Source: Hyperoodon ampullatus
Lineage: Eukaryota; Chordata; Mammalia; Artiodactyla; Ziphiidae
Direction of reading: 5' to 3'
Assembly (NCBI GenBank): GCA_949752795.1
Contig: CATKHW010000293.1
Location: 868,001-932,000 of the forward strand
DNA length: 64,000 nt
Shown in pieces: positions 62,707 to 64,000 of this stretch. The notes beneath the pieces were generated by a model. It worked only from the letters and a program-made list of their open reading frames with translations, ran no database searches and was not told the origin of the DNA. Numbering within the stretch: position 1 is the first letter of the stretch; each line of letters opens with the position of its first letter. Both the position numbers and the translations under genes were made by a program.

Positions 62707-64000
62707 CCCAGAAAATATAAACATGGTTCAAAAAATTGTGGTACTTACGTACGATGGAATATCCCTCAGCCATGAAATCAATGTCATAAGACCAGTAGCA
62801 GCAAAATGGGTGGATTCAGGTACGATGATTCTAAGTGAAATAAGTCACACAGAAAAAGAAACTTATCCTAAGATATCACTTATGAAGATCCTGTAAACAT
62901 GGCTACACTTGAACTGAGTTAGGAAAGAGAACAGTGTCTCACATTTAGAAAACACTCTTATACCTGCTTAAGGGGGAAGGAGAGGTGGGGTGATGCATAA
63001 AACCAGAGTTTGATATAAGCACAGGTACCGTTCCAAAAACCAACTATGGAATAGACAAGACCTACACCGTCCTCAGTGAAAGGGACTCAAAACCCCATAT
63101 TTCCCACAGAGGAAAATATCTGACTAGTAAGAATCTTAAAACCTATCTATTGATATGTCTCCGTAAGGGAATCAAGTGTGTCTAGACTGGCATAAACATG
63201 GCAGCGAGAATCAGCTCAAACCCACTATAAAAAGGAATTTCAAAAACAAAACAAAAAAACTGGGAAATTCTTTACAATTCCTTCAGGGTCTCTGATGAAA
63301 GCTGGAATGACCCTATCTACAACGACAGCTGGATGTGGCATAAGGAGGGACACTTGGGACTGAGACGATTGGTGAGATTTGGCGAGCAAATGCAGACCCT
63401 TTAAAGCAATAATGCATGGCACCCATTCCATGGGTCCGAACTCTCCAGGTTGAAGGGAATATTACTACAGCTATAACATGTGCGGGAAACCTAGAGAACG
63501 GACACACTGTGAATACGAAAGGTTTCTAAAACTCAACGAATAGTCCCTCTCCTGGTGCTCCGGTTTGACTTTCCGTCTGCTTTACTATCAACCTCCCAAC
63601 TTGGAGAGACAGCCCCTTTAACCTCTTGGTTCGCACAGGTTGCCAATTTGGCAGAGGATGAAAGGGAAGAGGGAGAACCAATGAGAGAGTAGCTGTTAGG
63701 CATTTGGACGGGCACATATCACTGTAATTTCCCGGCAGGAAGAAGAATTAACCAAATTCTCAGCCACCCACCGGGAACCAGTATAGGTCCTGAACCAAAA
63801 TTTTGGACTTGCGGTCAGCTCACCAAAAACGAGTTGAAAAATGGAGCTCAGGGGCACAGCAATTCACAAACTGGCCGAGTAATAAAGGACAACTATCGTC
63901 CAAAAATCTGTTGAGGGAAGGCAACGAGGCGGACTTGAAAGCGAGGCAGAATAGCAGGAAACAGATTTCAAGAGGTACGTTGGAATCGCCTTTAAAGCAC
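62707..64000 (+). repeat. Satellite monomer 37, cut by the window end
   Basis: The first 1,294 bp only. The window stops about 33 bp before the expected palindrome. GAGATTTGGCGAGC near 63372 is private. Confidence 0.95.

Larger units (their letters stand above)
1..64000 (+). repeat. Common cetacean-type satellite array, 1,739-bp monomer, about 36.8 copies
   Basis: Every landmark recurs every 1,739 bp in one orientation from end to end. Phased on the first base, the 36 complete copies are 1,739 bp except copy 4 (1,740), copies 5, 17, 28 and 29 (1,738), copies 22, 24 and 27 (1,669) and copy 36 (2,054). Copies differ by scattered single substitutions, a few percent or less by eye. Period, L1-like content and an embedded CHR-type SINE match the common cetacean satellite, a major constituent of whale C-band heterochromatin. 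The 1.74-kb form is known outside Delphinoidea. The family call is from recalled knowledge; the periodicity is read directly. Confidence 0.96.

Noticed and set aside
1..64000. CRISPR array or rDNA-like tandem genes
   Set aside because: The repeat unit is 1,739 bp with no variable spacers, and no rRNA sequence is recognisable.
1..64000. Alpha-like or other centromeric satellite
   Set aside because: No 170-bp or other short subrepeat inside the monomer, and no intact CENP-B box. The unit matches the long cetacean satellite.
1..64000. Array as an assembly artefact (one copy repeated)
   Set aside because: Copies differ by many private and block-shared variants, three deletions and a SINE, so they are distinct units. 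Only the 56.5-60.0 kb duplication remains open to that doubt.

Overview
The whole window is one uninterrupted head-to-tail satellite array. About 36.8 copies of a 1,739-bp monomer run from the first base to the last, all in the same orientation, with no unique flanking DNA and no credible host gene. Monomer length and the L1-related composition fit the common cetacean satellite. That family is known at about 1.74-1.76 kb in baleen, sperm and beaked whales and about 1.58 kb in delphinoids, so a non-delphinoid whale is the likely source. A near-consensus CHR-type SINE (cetacean/hippo/ruminant tRNA-derived family) inside one copy supports this independently. Species cannot be named from this alone.

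Monomer anatomy, given on copy 1 (1-1739). Positions 1-553 resemble the 3' end of a cetartiodactyl L1, finishing in an A-rich tract at 536-553. Positions 554-1079 I cannot assign to any element. Positions 1080-1326 resemble upstream L1 ORF2 DNA. Positions 1327-1400 are a perfect zero-spacer 74-bp palindrome. Positions 1415-1739 resume clear L1 similarity and run into the next copy. The satellite is therefore a circularly permuted, rearranged L1 3' fragment joined to about 0.5 kb of unknown DNA.

Array history. Lengths are nearly constant. Departures are +1 (copy 4), -1 (copies 5, 17, 28, 29), -70 (copies 22, 24, 27) and +315 (copy 36, the SINE). Shared private variants show layered unequal exchange: a dimeric period of about 3.48 kb in 2-9 kb, a four-monomer period of 6,956 bp in about 7-25 kb, a dimer copied at 3,408 bp spacing in 36.5-43 kb, a block copied 8,555 bp away (35.6 to 44.2 kb), and a very recent one-monomer duplication at 56.5-60.0 kb.

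The most notable structure is the palindrome. It is present in 33 of the 36 copies that cover the site, and perfect in 23 of them. In the other three copies one 70-bp deletion between ATGC microhomologies removes most of it. I found no gene system, CRISPR array or operon. Short open frames on both strands are by-products of low divergence between copies. L1 and SINE comparisons rest on recalled family sequences, not on a search.
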